A stretch of DNA of 46,723 nt from JAYZDP01 sp036337765 (GCA_036337765.1 JAYZDP010000201.1:1-46723), one strand, 5' to 3'; positions 8,039 through 17,853 are shown, counted from the first letter of the stretch. Program-made: numbers and translations. Notes: generated by a model from the letters alone, not told the origin.

Positions 8039-9209
8039 CGCGCTGGCCGCCGCTGGGCTCCTGGTCCTTCAGCTCGGCTGTGCGCCGGAGCTGCCCGAGC
8101 GCCCTTTCCCCGCACCAACGGGATCCTGGGACGTCGGCATGCGCGAGTACCAATGGACGGACGCCGAGCGCAGCGATCCATTCACCGCCGACGTCAACGA
8201 TCGGCGCCGCGTCCCGGTCCGCATTTGGTACCCCGCGGTTGAGCAGACCGCTGATCCCTCGGCCCCCTACATCCTCGATCCGACGGAGTTCACCGGGGTC
8301 GAGGACGTCCAGGGAGCGGCCCACGTGCGCACCAACGCACATCTCGACGCCGAGGTTGCGGCAGACCGCTTTCCGCTGCTCCTCTACAACCACGGCGGAG
8401 GCTGGCCGCGATTCACCGGCACCTTCATCGGCGAAGAGCTCGCCAGCCACGGCTACATCGTCGCGTCGGTAGGCCACGACGGCTTCAACCAGTCCACCCA
8501 ACGACCCGACGGCTCGTCGGCAGCCAACGACGCGCTGCCGTTTCCCGAGCAAGGTGAGGATCTGAAGGCCGGGGCACTCGCCGCCTGGGACCACCTGGAG
8601 GAGCACTTCTTTCCGCAGTGGATCGCCGACAACCTCTATGCCCTTGCCCGTCTCGAGGAACTGGCAGTCGACTCCAGTTCGCCGTTTGCGGGCCGACTCG
8701 ATCTCGGGCTTGTCGGTGCGCTCGGCTGGTCGTTCGGCGGCGCGACGGCGATCCAGCTCCTCAGCCAGGACCGCAGAGTGACCGCGGCCGTCGACATGGA
8801 CGGCCAGCTCTTCGGCGGCGCGCACACGCGAGGTGCGGCCGCACCTTTCATGTTGCTCAAATCGACCGGAGTCGACGTGCCGCCGTCCGAGACCGAGGAG
8901 GAGCGCGAGCGTACAGAGGGCATCATCGTGGAACTGGTGGCGATGGTCACGGAGCGCGAAGACGCTCTCATCGCGGCCTCGACGGCTGACTGGTACCGGG
9001 TCGAGGTGGCGGAGAGTACCCACGGCACCTTCTCCGACTTCCTCCACCTGACTCCCGACGGCATCGGAGAGATCGGATCCGAGCGCGGCCACCAGGTGCT
9101 CACCGGCGTCACGAGGGCCTTCTTCGATCGCTATCTCAAAGCAGCGCCGGCTACCGCGCTCGACCAGGCGCTCACCTCTTTCGCCGAGCTCTCGGTCGAA
9201 CGCAATTAG
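8004..9209 (+). CDS. Alpha/beta hydrolase lipoprotein, platelet-activating-factor acetylhydrolase-like
   Basis: A 401-residue serine hydrolase. A short signal peptide ends in LVLQLGC, a plausible lipobox. The nucleophile elbow is GWSFGG, followed by DMDGQLFGG, which supplies a likely catalytic Asp, and by a late His in STHGTFSDF. The overall pattern, with PVRIWYPA near the N-terminus and NHGGGW as oxyanion-hole region, resembles bacterial PAF-acetylhydrolase/dienelactone hydrolase relatives; the substrate is unknown. The GTG at 8004 lies inside the formate dehydrogenase gene (35-base overlap) and gives an Arg in the n-region. GTG 8022 is an alternative start. It ends five bases before the convergent pseudogene at 9215. 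Confidence 0.82.
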   Translation: MPLRSNVSSTHNALAAAGLLVLQLGCAPELPERPFPAPTGSWDVGMREYQWTDAERSDPFTADVNDRRRVPVRIWYPAVEQTADPSAPYILDPTEFTGVEDVQGAAHVRTNAHLDAEVAADRFPLLLYNHGGGWPRFTGTFIGEELASHGYIVASVGHDGFNQSTQRPDGSSAANDALPFPEQGEDLKAGALAAWDHLEEHFFPQWIADNLYALARLEELAVDSSSPFAGRLDLGLVGALGWSFGGATAIQLLSQDRRVTAAVDMDGQLFGGAHTRGAAAPFMLLKSTGVDVPPSETEEERERTEGIIVELVAMVTEREDALIAASTADWYRVEVAESTHGTFSDFLHLTPDGIGEIGSERGHQVLTGVTRAFFDRYLKAAPATALDQALTSFAELSVERN

Positions 9210-9214
9210 CGGAC

Positions 9215-9985
9215 CTACCGGCGCAGAAACCGGATCCCGGTCACCCGTCCTGCGTCGACCTCGATCGCCGTCACCGCTCCGGCCGCGTCGCGCCGCGGCG
9301 ACAGCCTCATCCGACCTCCTGCGAGCTTCCCGTCGCCAGCAGGCTCGAGAGTGATCGGCTCACGATTCGGAATCTGCAGCGACAACACACTGTCGAGTAT
9401 CTCGATGCGCCAGCCGACCTCGAGCTCCTCGTTGAGTAGCCGCCCTGCCAAGCGGCAGCTTCGACCACCGACGCGGTTGCACAGACAGATCACGCTGGTG
9501 CGCTGAGCCGGAAAGCGCATCAGCATGGCGCGGAAGCCACCCCACGCGCCGCCGTGTTGCACACGTCGCAGCCCACGGTAGTCGTCGACAGCCAGGCCGA
9601 GGGCGTAGTCGATCGACGACCCATCCGCCAGCACCCCCTCGCGGTGAAGCCGTTCTAGCAGAGGCTCACCGCCGACCGCAGGTCTGTAGAAGTTGCGGTC
9701 CCATCGCACCAGATCCTCGACCGAGGTCAGGACCTGGCCGTACTTGTTACTGGCGGCCGTGGTCCGCCGTGCGACCGAGTTCGAGTACAAGAACTCGGTG
9801 CCAGGCACGTAGACCAGCTCGCCATCGGCGACCACGCCCAGGGCGGAGCCCGGCTCGTCGCGACCGATGAAGACGAAGGCTTAGTCGACCTCCGCCGTCT
9901 GCTCCGCGGGAAGCGTCCACCGCGCCCCCACAGAAGTGGCGAGCAGGACTCCCACCAGGCCGACGGCACAAACGCGGCGCCTCAT
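9215..9985 (-). pseudogene. Decayed serine beta-lactamase-like hydrolase (in-frame stop and internal deletions)
   Basis: Reading minus from ATG 9985 gives a signal peptide (MRRRVCAVGLVGVLLATSVG), then TAEVD, then a TAA stop at 9881-9883. After the stop the same frame continues without interruption as AFVFIGRDEPGSALGVVADG and on through PGTEFLYSNS (the YSN motif), TSVEDLVRWDRNFY and QHGGAWGG (the KTG-equivalent box) to 9215. The SxxK active-site segment expected between GELVY and PGTEF is absent, and YSNS joins TSVEDL sooner than in intact relatives. The gene therefore carries a nonsense codon plus at least one, probably two, in-frame deletions. Its ATG overlaps the upstream glycosyltransferase stop as ATGA, which supports 9985 as the ancestral start. 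A 206-residue internal ORF from 9835 is unlikely to be functional. Confidence 0.82.
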
Positions 9986-11547
9986 CTGGCCAGCGTATCG
10001 CCCAGCTCGGTGGGGATGGGACTCGCCTCGAACAAAAGCCACGGCGGGCTGCGCTCGAGCCAGTCGTTGACATTGACGTGCCGAGCCCAGCCCGGCAACG
10101 ATCGGTAGACGAGTCGAGTGCTGTAGCCGACGTCGTCCGTGGGGATATCGAAGCGCTCGGCGACGACAAGCACGCGTCCCTCCCGATTGACGACGGAGGT
10201 CACGGCGGCGAAGTCCTCCACCCGCACCACTCGCAAGCCCCCGGGCCGGTAGAAGGTCTGGGGATAGTCCTCGTGCGTCGCGAACGGATCGCAGCCGACG
10301 CCAACGACTGTCACAGGCTTCCCATCGGCATGGTCGTAGATCTGTTTCTGCACCACCACTTCAACGGTCGCGGGAGCGAAGCTGACAAAGGCCAGTTGCA
10401 TGAGATTCAGACCGACCGAGAAGCCGATCGTCTTGCGCCCCGGACGCCAGCGTCGGCCCCGTAGCCACCGGGCTGCCCTTCCCTGCCCGGTGCCGATGGC
10501 GAGCACCGCAAACACCGCCATGAGCGGAAGCACAGGCAGCATCGGGAACAGAAAACGCAGGGACTTGCGGGCAGGCACCGAGTGGGCCAGCACGAACAGC
10601 AGGCTAGACCAGGTCACGGGATGGCGGGGCGCGAGGACCCAGAACGCGACCGCCGCACCGAGCACGAGAACGCTCAGCGGGGGCACCGCCCCGAGAAGCG
10701 TCAGCATCGGGTAGTACCAGACCGGGTGGGTATCGAACTGTCCGGCCAGCCCCTCGATGGCGTTGCCGTCGACGTAACGCCACGGCGCGAACACCCACTC
10801 GCCGTACAGCCAGCGGTCCACGACCACCCCCAGACCGACCGTCGCGGTAAACGCTCCGGTCAGAACTGCCAGGTCGGCGATGCGCGCCCGCGCCTCGATC
10901 AGGAGCCAAAGGCCAACCCCCAACGCCAGTACGGCCGTCTGGTAGCGACACTGAAAGGCCAGGCCGAAGAGAGCTCCTGCGGCCGCCATCATCGGTGCGG
11001 GCGGCAGTGAGCGTGCCCGCCCCCCGACGATCAGCGCCAACCCGATCCAGAACAGGCTCCCCGACCAACCCTCGGCACTGAAGCGCGCGTGCAAGTACGG
11101 CATGAACCACACCAAGCCCGAGAGCAGGAGAAACGCCCGCAGCCTCCTACGGTCACCGAGCTCGTGGGCAAACCCCCAAGCTAGTGCCGCGACGCAGGCG
11201 CCGGCCAGCGCTGTCGACAGCAGCCGAAGCAGAAGCGAGATGGTGTGTGGGCTGTCGAGGCCGACCGCGCCTCCCGCTCGGACAACAAGCCAAGCGATCG
11301 CCGGCTGCAGCCCCGAGCGCATACGCCGCGGGAACTCCCAGCTCAGACCCGCTTCGTCGTTGCCGCCGAGCTTGTAGCTCGCGAACTCCAGTACCTGGTA
11401 GTGCTCGTCCGGGTGGTGGTAGCCGACGGTGAAGACGGCCGCACCGAGGTGTAGCACGATCGCCACGCCCGCCCAGATGCGGAACCGGCGGTCGGCAGCC
11501 ACGTCGCGAAACAGCGAGCGCAGCCCGAGGCTCTCGGTCACCGGCAA
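9982..11547 (-). CDS. Membrane glycosyltransferase, GT22 (ALG/PIG-B mannosyltransferase-like) family
   Basis: A 521-residue polytopic protein with many hydrophobic helices. The first extracytoplasmic loop has HHPDEHYQ at residues 44-51, the His-Pro-Asp-Glu signature of GT-C enzymes of family GT22. It is followed by SWEFPRRMRSGLQP, resembling the eukaryotic pattern TWEW...RS...P. Such enzymes transfer sugars from polyprenyl-phosphate donors at the membrane. The start is TTG 11547, or GTG 11541 two codons inside. It lies 15 bases after the PQQ dehydrogenase stop, and its own stop overlaps the following pseudogene's ATG, so the minus-strand genes look co-transcribed. Acceptor and donor cannot be read from the sequence. 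Confidence 0.8.
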   Translation of the reverse strand: MPVTESLGLRSLFRDVAADRRFRIWAGVAIVLHLGAAVFTVGYHHPDEHYQVLEFASYKLGGNDEAGLSWEFPRRMRSGLQPAIAWLVVRAGGAVGLDSPHTISLLLRLLSTALAGACVAALAWGFAHELGDRRRLRAFLLLSGLVWFMPYLHARFSAEGWSGSLFWIGLALIVGGRARSLPPAPMMAAAGALFGLAFQCRYQTAVLALGVGLWLLIEARARIADLAVLTGAFTATVGLGVVVDRWLYGEWVFAPWRYVDGNAIEGLAGQFDTHPVWYYPMLTLLGAVPPLSVLVLGAAVAFWVLAPRHPVTWSSLLFVLAHSVPARKSLRFLFPMLPVLPLMAVFAVLAIGTGQGRAARWLRGRRWRPGRKTIGFSVGLNLMQLAFVSFAPATVEVVVQKQIYDHADGKPVTVVGVGCDPFATHEDYPQTFYRPGGLRVVRVEDFAAVTSVVNREGRVLVVAERFDIPTDDVGYSTRLVYRSLPGWARHVNVNDWLERSPPWLLFEASPIPTELGDTLAR

Positions 11548-11562
11548 CGAGCCCGCACGGCC

Positions 11563-13542
11563 CTATGCCCCCGGAAGAGCGTAGGCCACGTACTCGTGAT
11601 CCTCGCCTCGGCGACCGAGCCCGAGGACCAGGAACTGGCGCCCGTCGACCATGTAGGTCATAGGCGAGCCACCGGGAGCGCCAGGCAGTTCGAGCTCCGC
11701 GACCAGGTCGCCGGTCGCCTTGTCGTACGCGAGCAGCACCCCGTGCGCCGCGCCGCCTCGCCCCGCCGCCGGATCGTCAGGCAGCGCCTGAAGCACCATT
11801 ACCAGTGTCTTGGTGAGCATTGGCCAGCCTGGAGTGATACTCGCGATCGGGAAGTTGCCCAGCGGCGGCAGGTCGAGGCCCTCGAGGGCCGGATGGTCCT
11901 GGGGACCGTCGCCGAGCGGCACCTGCCACAGGATCTCCCCCTGGCGTAGGTCGATGGCCGTCAACCGAGCCCAGGGAGGCTTGACCAATGGCAGCCCCTG
12001 CGGGCCGGCGATTCTCGACAGCTTGGGAAGATAGGCACGGTCCGACCCCTGGCGCGGGCCCGGCGGAACGACGCTCATCCCGATCACCACCGTGCGCGAC
12101 GGCACGTAGAGGATGTCGGTCTCGGGGTCGACGGCCGCTCCACCCCAGTTGGCACCTCCACCCTGGCTGGGAAGCTGCACCATGGCGGTCCTGCCTTCGT
12201 GGCCTTCGACGATCGGCGGCGTGAAGAGCGGCCCGCCCTCGATGGTGGCGAACATCTCGAGGGCCTCGGCGTGCAGCTCCGGCGTGAGGTCGATCAGGTC
12301 GTCCTCGGTGAACCCCTGCCGGTCGAACGGCGGCGGTTTGGTCGGAAACGGCTGGGTTGCCGCGGTCCACTCACCCGGTACCGTGCTTTCGGCCACTGCC
12401 CGATCCTCGATCGGCCATAGCGGCTCGCCGGTCCGGCGGTCGAAGACGTAGGTGAAGCCCTGCTTGGAGACCTGGGCGATGGCCTTGACCGTGCGGCCGT
12501 CGATCTCGAGGTCGATCAGGTTCGGCGCGCAGGGGAAGTCGTAGTCCCAGAGGCCGTGACGCACTGCCTGGAAGTGCCACTGCTTCTCACCGGTCGCCGC
12601 GTCGAGTGCCACGAGGCTCTCTGCGTAGAGATTGTCGCCGTGGCGGTGGCCGCCGTAATAGTCGCTGGTGGGCGTACCCAGCGGCAGGTAGACCCAGCCG
12701 GTCTCTTCGTCACAGCTCAGCCAAGACCACACGTTGGTGTTGCCGGAGTAGCGCCACGACTCGTCGTGCCAGGTCTCGACGCCGGGCTCGCCCTCCTGGG
12801 GCACGGTGTGGAAGGTCCACTTCTTCTCGCCGGTGCGCACGTCGTAGCCGCGGATGTGGCCGGCCGGGGCCTTGTTCATCATCGCGAAGTCGCGCACGGT
12901 CATTCCCATCATCACGGTATCGGCGCACACGATCGCCGGCGAGTTCTGCCCCGTGAGCTCGATCTCCTCGGGAGTCGCGATGTCGTCGCGCATGTCGACG
13001 ATGCCACCCTCGCCGAAATTCCGATCCGGCCGGCCGGTCTTGGCGTCGATCGAGACCAGCTGCTGCGTCCCCGTCACCAACAACACGCGTTCCGCGTCGC
13101 CGTCGGTCCAGTACTCGATGCCGCGCTGCGTGAACCCGCCGTGGGTCGGCGTGTGCAGCAGGTGGGCCTTGGGGTCGTGGGTCCAGAGCTCCTCGCCGGT
13201 CGTCGCGTCGAGCGCCGAGACCATGTTCAGCGCCGAGACTGCGTACATCACGTCCCCAACCACCAGCGGCGTCCCCTTCATCACACCCCGGCTGGCGTCG
13301 GTCTCCACCCGACCGTCAGGTGTCGTCCATCGCCAGACCTCGACAAGGTCGCCAATATTCGTAGCGTCGATCTGGTCAGCGGCCGAATACTTCGTTGCGG
13401 CGCGATCGGCGGCATAGTGACGCCAGTCGACGTTCTGGGGGCGGGGCTGGGCCGGCACGACGTCGGCGCCGCTGCCGCAGCCCGCTAGAACGCCAACGGC
13501 CAAGCCGAGTACGGCCAGCTTCGACAGAGATTGCGTCTGCAT
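11563..13542 (-). CDS. PQQ-dependent quinoprotein dehydrogenase, lipoprotein
   Basis: The open frame reaches back to 13716, but ATG 13542 is chosen: it is preceded by a strong GGGGAGGGG ribosome site and begins MQTQSLSKLAVLGLAVGVLA, a lipoprotein signal ending LAGC. The mature protein is a PQQ beta-propeller of the glucose/methanol dehydrogenase superfamily. It has DWRHYAADRAATKYSAADQI at the N-terminus, repeated tryptophan-docking blades such as LVALDAATGEKQWHFQ and GYVPLG-like segments, and a final GDLVAELELPG blade. It would oxidise an alcohol or sugar in the periplasm and feed the respiratory chain. No haem c domain (CxxCH) is visible. The substrate is unknown, and no pqq biosynthesis genes are in the window. 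Confidence 0.88.
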   Translation of the reverse strand: MQTQSLSKLAVLGLAVGVLAGCGSGADVVPAQPRPQNVDWRHYAADRAATKYSAADQIDATNIGDLVEVWRWTTPDGRVETDASRGVMKGTPLVVGDVMYAVSALNMVSALDATTGEELWTHDPKAHLLHTPTHGGFTQRGIEYWTDGDAERVLLVTGTQQLVSIDAKTGRPDRNFGEGGIVDMRDDIATPEEIELTGQNSPAIVCADTVMMGMTVRDFAMMNKAPAGHIRGYDVRTGEKKWTFHTVPQEGEPGVETWHDESWRYSGNTNVWSWLSCDEETGWVYLPLGTPTSDYYGGHRHGDNLYAESLVALDAATGEKQWHFQAVRHGLWDYDFPCAPNLIDLEIDGRTVKAIAQVSKQGFTYVFDRRTGEPLWPIEDRAVAESTVPGEWTAATQPFPTKPPPFDRQGFTEDDLIDLTPELHAEALEMFATIEGGPLFTPPIVEGHEGRTAMVQLPSQGGGANWGGAAVDPETDILYVPSRTVVIGMSVVPPGPRQGSDRAYLPKLSRIAGPQGLPLVKPPWARLTAIDLRQGEILWQVPLGDGPQDHPALEGLDLPPLGNFPIASITPGWPMLTKTLVMVLQALPDDPAAGRGGAAHGVLLAYDKATGDLVAELELPGAPGGSPMTYMVDGRQFLVLGLGRRGEDHEYVAYALPGA

Positions 13543-13612
13543 CGATCCCCTCCCCAAGAAACGGAAACGCGGTGGAGCCGATCGATTGTAGCCGAGCGGG
13601 CGGCCTGCGACC

Positions 13613-15868
13613 TCAGTGGGTGTCGACGCTGCCGGCGAGGCCGTCGAGCTGATCGGCGAGCGAGGTGATCGCGGCCGCGACGCGCGAGATCTCGCGCTGC
13701 GCTTCGTCGAACTCACCTTCCTCGAGCCCCTCGCGCACTCCGGGAAGGGTCTTCACGGAATAGCCGGTGTAGAAGCCTGGCGCGTAGGCGAGGTTGCGGA
13801 ACCAGGGCCGGCGAGGCAAACCATCGGCCGCCAGAAAGCGACGTTCGCCGGTGTAGAGCAACGAGTCGACCTCCGCTGGGCGCGCCGCCTCCTCGCCGGA
13901 GGCCAGGAGCTCTTCTACGTAGGCGTTGGCACGCTCGGCGCTCTCGACGAGTCGATCGCGCGCGGTCAGTAGCGGCGCGAAGTTCAGGTGGGGCACCGCT
14001 TCCTTGACGGCCGGGGCGGCAAAGGCCCGAGTTGGATCGGCGGCCAGGTCGAAGTGCCCCTCTGTGACCATCTGGTTGTGATGCTCGATGCGCTTGCGCT
14101 CCGCGTCGGCGTACTCAACCATCTCGTCGACGTAGCGCGACACGGTGGCCGCGGTGTCGGTGTAGTCGAAGGGAACTACATCGGCCTCGACGAGTCGCAG
14201 GGTGATCCGGCCCGCTGTCTCGGCCAGGGCAACGCCGTAGGCGAAGCCCGGATCGACGAACTGAGTGTAGTGATCGTAGGAGTCGAAGGCCGTGTGGTAC
14301 TCGCCGCCGCTACCCTCGCCCCCGAAGCCCAGGTTGAGCGAGGCGATGCCGAGGTGCTGCAAGAATGGCGAGTAGTCGCTACCCGAGCCGAGGGCACTCA
14401 GCCGAAGCGTACCCCCGCCCGCCAGTCGCGACGCCTCCTCCTTCGAACCGCCAACCATCGTCCTCGCCCGCCGCCGGTCGCCGACCGTCGCGCCGGTCTG
14501 CGGATCGACGACCGTCGAGGCCACCCCGCCGACCAGCTTCTCCAGCGCGTGCGACCCGCCGGCACCGAGAAAGCCGCGCGAGTTGCCGTCGGTGTTGATG
14601 TAGACGACCGCCTTTCGCCCGAGCTCCTCGGCGTGATGCTCCGCCCACTCCACCGAGCCCAGAAGCCCCTGCTCCTCGCCGTCCCACCCGGCGTAAACCA
14701 GCGTGCGACGCGGCCGCCAACCGCTGCGGGCCAGCTCCCCTACACCCTTGGCTTCGGCTAGAAGAGCGATCATGCCGCTGATCGGGTCGCGGGCCCCGAT
14801 CACCCACGCGTCATGGTGATTGCCGCGCACGATCCACTCGTCGGGGAGCTCGGCACCTTCGAGCCGCGCGATCACGTTGTGAGCTGCCACCACGTTCCAG
14901 TCGAACTCGAGCTCGAGCTGCACCTTCGCCGGCCCTGGGCCTATCCGATAGGTCAAAGGCAGGGCGCCGCGCCAGCCTGCCGGTGCGACCGGGCCCTCGA
15001 GCGCTTCCAGCAGCGGAACCGCGTCGCGCCAGGAGATCGGTAGCACCGGGATCTGCATGATGCTGTCGGCATCCTCGCGCGCGATGCGCTCGGCGCCCTC
15101 TATCGAGCCACGCATCGGAGTCTGCGGGTCGCCCGGCCGCTTCGGCAGATCGATCACCGAGCCGCGCTGCACGCCCCACTCGTGCTTGTACGCGCCGTCC
15201 GGGTAGGTCAGCCCCTGGGCATACCCGTCGTCGCCCGGATCGTTGAAGATGATGCAGCCGATGGCGCCCTTCTCGTGCGCCACCTTCGGCTTGATGCCTC
15301 GCCACGAGCCCCAGTAGCGGGCGATCACGATCTTGCCCCGCACGTCGATACCGCGCCGCGCGAGCTCTTCGTAGTCGGCCGGCACGCCACGATTGACATA
15401 CACCAGCTCCGCGGTCACGTCGCCATCCGCCGAGTACGCGTTGTAGGGCGGTAGTCCGGTTTCGACTGCGATCGCCGAGGTCGCGTCTTCGGCAATCACC
15501 TCCTCTTGCAACCTCGCCTCGTAGCGGGTCGGCTCGAGCAGGGTGAGCCGACGCAGGTGAGGCGTCGGGAACAGGACGTGGAAGGTCTCGATCTCGGCGT
15601 CGAAGCCCCAGCTGCGAAACAGCTCGAGCATGAACTTGGCGTTCTCAGCCGCCTGTGGCGACCCGAGATGATGCGGCCGCGGCGTCATCGCCTTCGACCA
15701 CTCCGAGAGATCGTCCGCGTCGAGCGTTGCCGCGAAGCGGGACTCGAGATCGAGATGCGCCGCGGCGCGCTCGTCGGTGAACCCAACGAGGCTCTGGGCC
15801 CCGACCTCTACGGATCCAACCACCAGACCCAAAACCCCCAGCCACACCCGAATCGAAGTTCGCTTCAT
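13613..15868 (-). CDS. Exported M28 zinc metallopeptidase, glutamate carboxypeptidase II-like
   Basis: This 751-residue protein has a signal peptide (MKRTSIRVWLGVLGLVVG, then cleavage near GAQS). Next come a protease-associated domain (GIDVRGKIVIARYW), the M28 catalytic domain, and a helical transferrin-receptor-like dimerisation domain. The co-catalytic zinc residues match the PSMA pattern: NHHDAW, GARDPISG, WDGEEQGLLGS with the catalytic Glu pair, INTDGN, and YHTAFDSYDHY. It probably trims peptides in the periplasm or outside the cell. It is first in a minus-strand run with the PQQ dehydrogenase (70-base gap) and diverges from the nitronate monooxygenase gene across an 81-base gap that must hold both promoters. 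Confidence 0.93.
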   Translation of the reverse strand: MKRTSIRVWLGVLGLVVGSVEVGAQSLVGFTDERAAAHLDLESRFAATLDADDLSEWSKAMTPRPHHLGSPQAAENAKFMLELFRSWGFDAEIETFHVLFPTPHLRRLTLLEPTRYEARLQEEVIAEDATSAIAVETGLPPYNAYSADGDVTAELVYVNRGVPADYEELARRGIDVRGKIVIARYWGSWRGIKPKVAHEKGAIGCIIFNDPGDDGYAQGLTYPDGAYKHEWGVQRGSVIDLPKRPGDPQTPMRGSIEGAERIAREDADSIMQIPVLPISWRDAVPLLEALEGPVAPAGWRGALPLTYRIGPGPAKVQLELEFDWNVVAAHNVIARLEGAELPDEWIVRGNHHDAWVIGARDPISGMIALLAEAKGVGELARSGWRPRRTLVYAGWDGEEQGLLGSVEWAEHHAEELGRKAVVYINTDGNSRGFLGAGGSHALEKLVGGVASTVVDPQTGATVGDRRRARTMVGGSKEEASRLAGGGTLRLSALGSGSDYSPFLQHLGIASLNLGFGGEGSGGEYHTAFDSYDHYTQFVDPGFAYGVALAETAGRITLRLVEADVVPFDYTDTAATVSRYVDEMVEYADAERKRIEHHNQMVTEGHFDLAADPTRAFAAPAVKEAVPHLNFAPLLTARDRLVESAERANAYVEELLASGEEAARPAEVDSLLYTGERRFLAADGLPRRPWFRNLAYAPGFYTGYSVKTLPGVREGLEEGEFDEAQREISRVAAAITSLADQLDGLAGSVDTH

Positions 15869-15949
15869 TCCTCGATACTAGCTGGCGGTCGGCACCGTAG
15901 GTGCAATTGCGAACCCGCGCGCAATTCGAGAACGGGTAGGCTTTGCTTC

Positions 15950-17098
15950 ATGAGATCTCCCATCTGCGAGCTCCTCGGCATCGACTTTCCCCTGATCGCC
16001 TTCAGCCACTGCCGCGACGTCGTCGTGGAGGTCTCGAAGGCCGGCGGAATGGGAGTCACGGGCGTGTCCGGCATGTCGGCCGAGCAGCTCGAGATCGAGC
16101 TCAGCTGGATCGACGATCACATCGAAGGCAAGCCGTACGGTGTCGACGTGCTGATCCCGAGCTCGATGTTGACGCGTGACTCCCAGCCCACACCCGACCA
16201 GGTACTGGCCATGGTGCCGGAAGAGCACAAGGCCTTCGCGGCGCAGATTCTCGAAGACCACGACGTCGACTCGAGCGATATCGACGACGAGGCGCGGCGC
16301 GAGCGACTCGGCTTCGGCGACAATCTGCGTCCCGAGGGAGCGAAGAAAGTCGTGGAGGTCGCCTTCTCCCACCCGATCCGGCTCATCGCGAATGCGCTCG
16401 GAGTACCACCGCTTTGGATGCTGGAGCTGGGAAAGGAGCGTGGTGTGCCCGTCGCCGCCCTTGTCGGATCGAAGTACCACGCTCTGAAGCAAGTCGCTGC
16501 CGGTGTCGACGTGCTCGTCGTTTCCGGCACGGAAGGGGGCGGTCATTGCGGGACGGTGTCGTCGATGGTTCTGATCCCCGAAGTCGCTCGAGCGGTCGAG
16601 CAGCACGGGAGTGAGGTACCGATCCTCGCGGCAGGCGGAATCATGACCGGTCGCCAGATGGCGGCGGCGATGGCGATGGGTGCCGACGGTGCCTGGACAG
16701 GTTCGGTCTGGCTGCCGACGGTCGAGGCCGAGACCTCCGAAGTCATGAAGCACAAGTTCGTCGAGGCGAGCTCGAGTGAGACGGTCCGCACTCGGAGCCG
16801 GACCGGCAAGCCCGCCCGCCAACTGCAGTCCGCCTGGACCCGAGCATGGGAGACAGAGGATGCACCCGACCCCCTGCCCATGCCGCTCCAGACCCTGGTC
16901 AGCGATCCGCCCCTGCAGAAAGCGAGAAAGCTCGCAGAGGGCGGCCACGAGGGGGCGGCCGAGATCGAGACGTACTACGTAGGCCAGGGTGTCGGCCTGA
17001 TCGACAAGATCCAGTCGACCCAAAATGTCGTCTACGGTTTCAAGGAGGACTTCGTACGCTCGTACGGGCGGTTGGCCGACTTCCTGGAGGACGGATAA
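15950..17098 (+). CDS. Nitronate monooxygenase-family FMN enzyme
   Basis: A 382-residue TIM-barrel flavoenzyme of the 2-nitropropane dioxygenase/nitronate monooxygenase family. The start is ATG 15950 (MRSPICELLGIDFPLI); the longer open frame to 15506 is antisense to the M28 peptidase and has no family similarity. Family motifs are GTEGGGHCG and PILAAGGIMTGRQM (phosphate-binding glycines), followed by GADGAWTGSVWL. Relatives oxidise alkyl nitronates or act as enoyl reductases, so the exact reaction is uncertain. The stop codon overlaps the next ATG by one base (TAATG), coupling it to the SDR. A bile-acid or fatty-acid type pathway is possible but not shown. Confidence 0.9.
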   Translation: MRSPICELLGIDFPLIAFSHCRDVVVEVSKAGGMGVTGVSGMSAEQLEIELSWIDDHIEGKPYGVDVLIPSSMLTRDSQPTPDQVLAMVPEEHKAFAAQILEDHDVDSSDIDDEARRERLGFGDNLRPEGAKKVVEVAFSHPIRLIANALGVPPLWMLELGKERGVPVAALVGSKYHALKQVAAGVDVLVVSGTEGGGHCGTVSSMVLIPEVARAVEQHGSEVPILAAGGIMTGRQMAAAMAMGADGAWTGSVWLPTVEAETSEVMKHKFVEASSSETVRTRSRTGKPARQLQSAWTRAWETEDAPDPLPMPLQTLVSDPPLQKARKLAEGGHEGAAEIETYYVGQGVGLIDKIQSTQNVVYGFKEDFVRSYGRLADFLEDG

Positions 17099-17853
17099 TG
17101 CCAATCGTTGATCTCTCTCTCGACGGCAAGGTCGCCGTCGTCACCGGTGGATCGAAGGGCATTGGACGCGCCATCGCGCTGGCGTTCGCCGAGCACGGCG
17201 CCGACGTTGCAATCGCCGCCAGGGGCCAGGACGCGCTGGCGGCCACTGCGCAGGAGATCGAGGGCACCGGTCGTCGCTGTCTCGCGATCACCGCCAACAT
17301 GGCCGACGACCACGACTTGGAGAAGCTCTATCGGCAGACCGTCGCCGAGCTGGGCGGCGTCGACATCCTCGTCAACAACGCCGCCATGGGTGCACCGTCA
17401 AGCCTGTCCAAGACCGACGCCGCCACCCTCCTAGAGGTCATGCGTGTCAACGTGTGGGCGCCTCTGGAGCTCTCGAAGCTGTGTCGGACCTCGATGATGG
17501 AGCGCGGCGGCGGCGTCATCCTCAACGTGGTCTCGAACGAGGCCCTACGGCCATCGATCGGCATCGGCGTCTACGCCCCGTCGAAGGCGGCTCTCATGAA
17601 CCTCAGCGTGCTGTGCGCCAAGCACTGGGCGAGAGACGGGATCCGAGTGTGCTCGATCGCGCCGGGACTGATCCGCACCGAGCTCGCGCAGCCGCTGGTC
17701 GAGGCGGTGGAGTCGAGCGGCCACTATCCCAATCCGCAGAAGCGCATCGGTGAGCCCGAGGAGATCGCCGGCCTGGCCCTACTCCTGGCGAGCCCGGCTG
17801 GCAGCTACGCCACCGGCACCAATCTGGTCTTCGACGGCGGCGAGATCGCCTGA
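17098..17853 (+). CDS. SDR family NAD(P)-dependent oxidoreductase
   Basis: A 251-residue classical short-chain dehydrogenase/reductase. It has the cofactor motif TGGSKGIG, NNAA in the central fold, the catalytic Ser in NVVSNEA, Tyr-x3-Lys in YAPSK, and a C-terminal GTNLVFDGG that is typical of the FabG-like branch. It begins at ATG 17098 inside the stop of the nitronate monooxygenase gene. The two products probably act on related substrates, such as an enoyl or carbonyl intermediate; that is inference from coupling. It ends 76 bases before the PadR remnant. Confidence 0.92.
   Translation: MPIVDLSLDGKVAVVTGGSKGIGRAIALAFAEHGADVAIAARGQDALAATAQEIEGTGRRCLAITANMADDHDLEKLYRQTVAELGGVDILVNNAAMGAPSSLSKTDAATLLEVMRVNVWAPLELSKLCRTSMMERGGGVILNVVSNEALRPSIGIGVYAPSKAALMNLSVLCAKHWARDGIRVCSIAPGLIRTELAQPLVEAVESSGHYPNPQKRIGEPEEIAGLALLLASPAGSYATGTNLVFDGGEIA

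Noticed and set aside
15506..15949. Long N-terminal extension of the nitronate monooxygenase frame.
   Set aside because: It is antisense to the M28 peptidase gene, low in family similarity, and the flavoenzyme domain begins at ATG 15950.
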